DNA from: Marinobacter changyiensis
Lineage (GTDB): Bacteria; Pseudomonadota; Gammaproteobacteria; Pseudomonadales; Oleiphilaceae
Length of the DNA: 64,000 nt
Assembly (NCBI RefSeq): GCF_009193265.1
Contig: NZ_VZZZ01000003.1
Span: 1 to 64,000, forward strand
Reading direction: 5' to 3'
Positions 63,797-64,000 of this stretch are shown in pieces (position 1 is the first letter of the stretch; each line of letters opens with the position of its first letter). The notes under the pieces were generated by a model. The model ran no database searches. It worked only from the letters and a program-made list of their open reading frames with translations, and had not been told where the DNA came from. The translations under genes and the position numbers were made by a program.

Positions 63797-64000
63797 GTGC
63801 AGCCAGACATCTCCATCCAGAATGTGAGCAAGATCTACGCAGACGGATTTCACGCCCTCAAGAAAATAAACCTCGATATCAAACGAGGTGAAATCTTCGC
63901 CTTGCTCGGGCCAAACGGAGCCGGGAAAACCACGCTGATCAGTATCATCTGCGGTATCGTCAACCTCAGCGAAGGGCGCGTATTGGCGGCCGGCCACGAT
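63797..64000 (+). CDS. ABC transporter ATPase, 5' part
   Basis: GTG 63797, after AGGA, opens a frame that runs off the window: [20 protein letters not shown], then [11 protein letters not shown] (Walker A), giving 68 codons. The start is typical of ATP-binding subunits of ABC-2 exporters. It is separated from the selenium transporter by ~170 bp and is probably a different operon. Confidence 0.8.
   Translation, partial: MQPDISIQNVSKIYADGFHALKKINLDIKRGEIFALLGPNGAGKTTLISIICGIVNLSEGRVLAAGHD

Overview
The window looks like the chromosome of a gammaproteobacterium, probably Marinobacter or a close marine relative. This rests on a chromosomal dif site that matches the E. coli core, and on the gene content to its right: glycogen operon, EpsC-type serine acetyltransferase, AcpH, RecQ and a FAD-SelD fusion. 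No rRNA, tRNA or CRISPR array was seen.

Bases 399-33527 form one large mobile element. Its left end carries three dispersed copies of a 16-bp motif and its right end carries three tightly packed copies, the asymmetric end architecture of Tn7. Both ends are flanked by the same 5-bp direct repeat ATCCT. A second, related right end (316-393) abuts the left copy of ATCCT, so two such elements are stacked in tandem; the first lies mostly outside the window. The element encodes TnsA, TnsB, TnsC and a TniQ/TnsD-like protein (20.6-25.8 kb, minus strand), two intact tyrosine recombinases and a ribbon-helix-helix protein. The right end stops 30 bp before an almost perfect dif site (33563-33590). This is the spacing and polarity with which Tn7 sits next to the TnsD site in glmS, and it suggests an element that uses the replication terminus as its attachment site.

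The cargo is a defence-island-like mixture: a two-gene Gabija system (27.5-31.5 kb), a PD-(D/E)XK nuclease, a MNT nucleotidyltransferase with a broken HEPN partner, an orphan antitoxin, a possible Cap15-like membrane beta-barrel protein, lipase-like proteins (alpha/beta hydrolase, DUF2235), a group of HAD, metallophosphoesterase and deoxynucleotidase genes, and several unrecognised membrane or secreted proteins. It is littered with decayed genes: IS3-family fragments, a NERD relic, the tail of umuC, and a Cys-rich ORF broken by a stop.

Right of dif the DNA is compact and core-like. It starts with two PilZ paralogues flanking an Hsp20 gene, then glgC divergent from glgB-glgA-glgP. Next comes a divergent pair of unknown genes, one ATP-grasp and one with a papain-like Cys/His/Asn pattern. 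Housekeeping genes follow: cytochrome c, outer-membrane barrel, carboxylesterase, epsC, acpH, acyltransferase, recQ and a GNAT-nitrilase fusion.

The last 7 kb is a selenium locus: a Lys/Ala-rich helix-hairpin-helix protein, a FAD-oxidoreductase/SelD fusion, a SenB-like selenosugar synthase, and a PhnD-like/ATPase/fused-permease ABC transporter of the type tied to selenium oxyanion uptake. The window ends inside another ABC ATPase gene.
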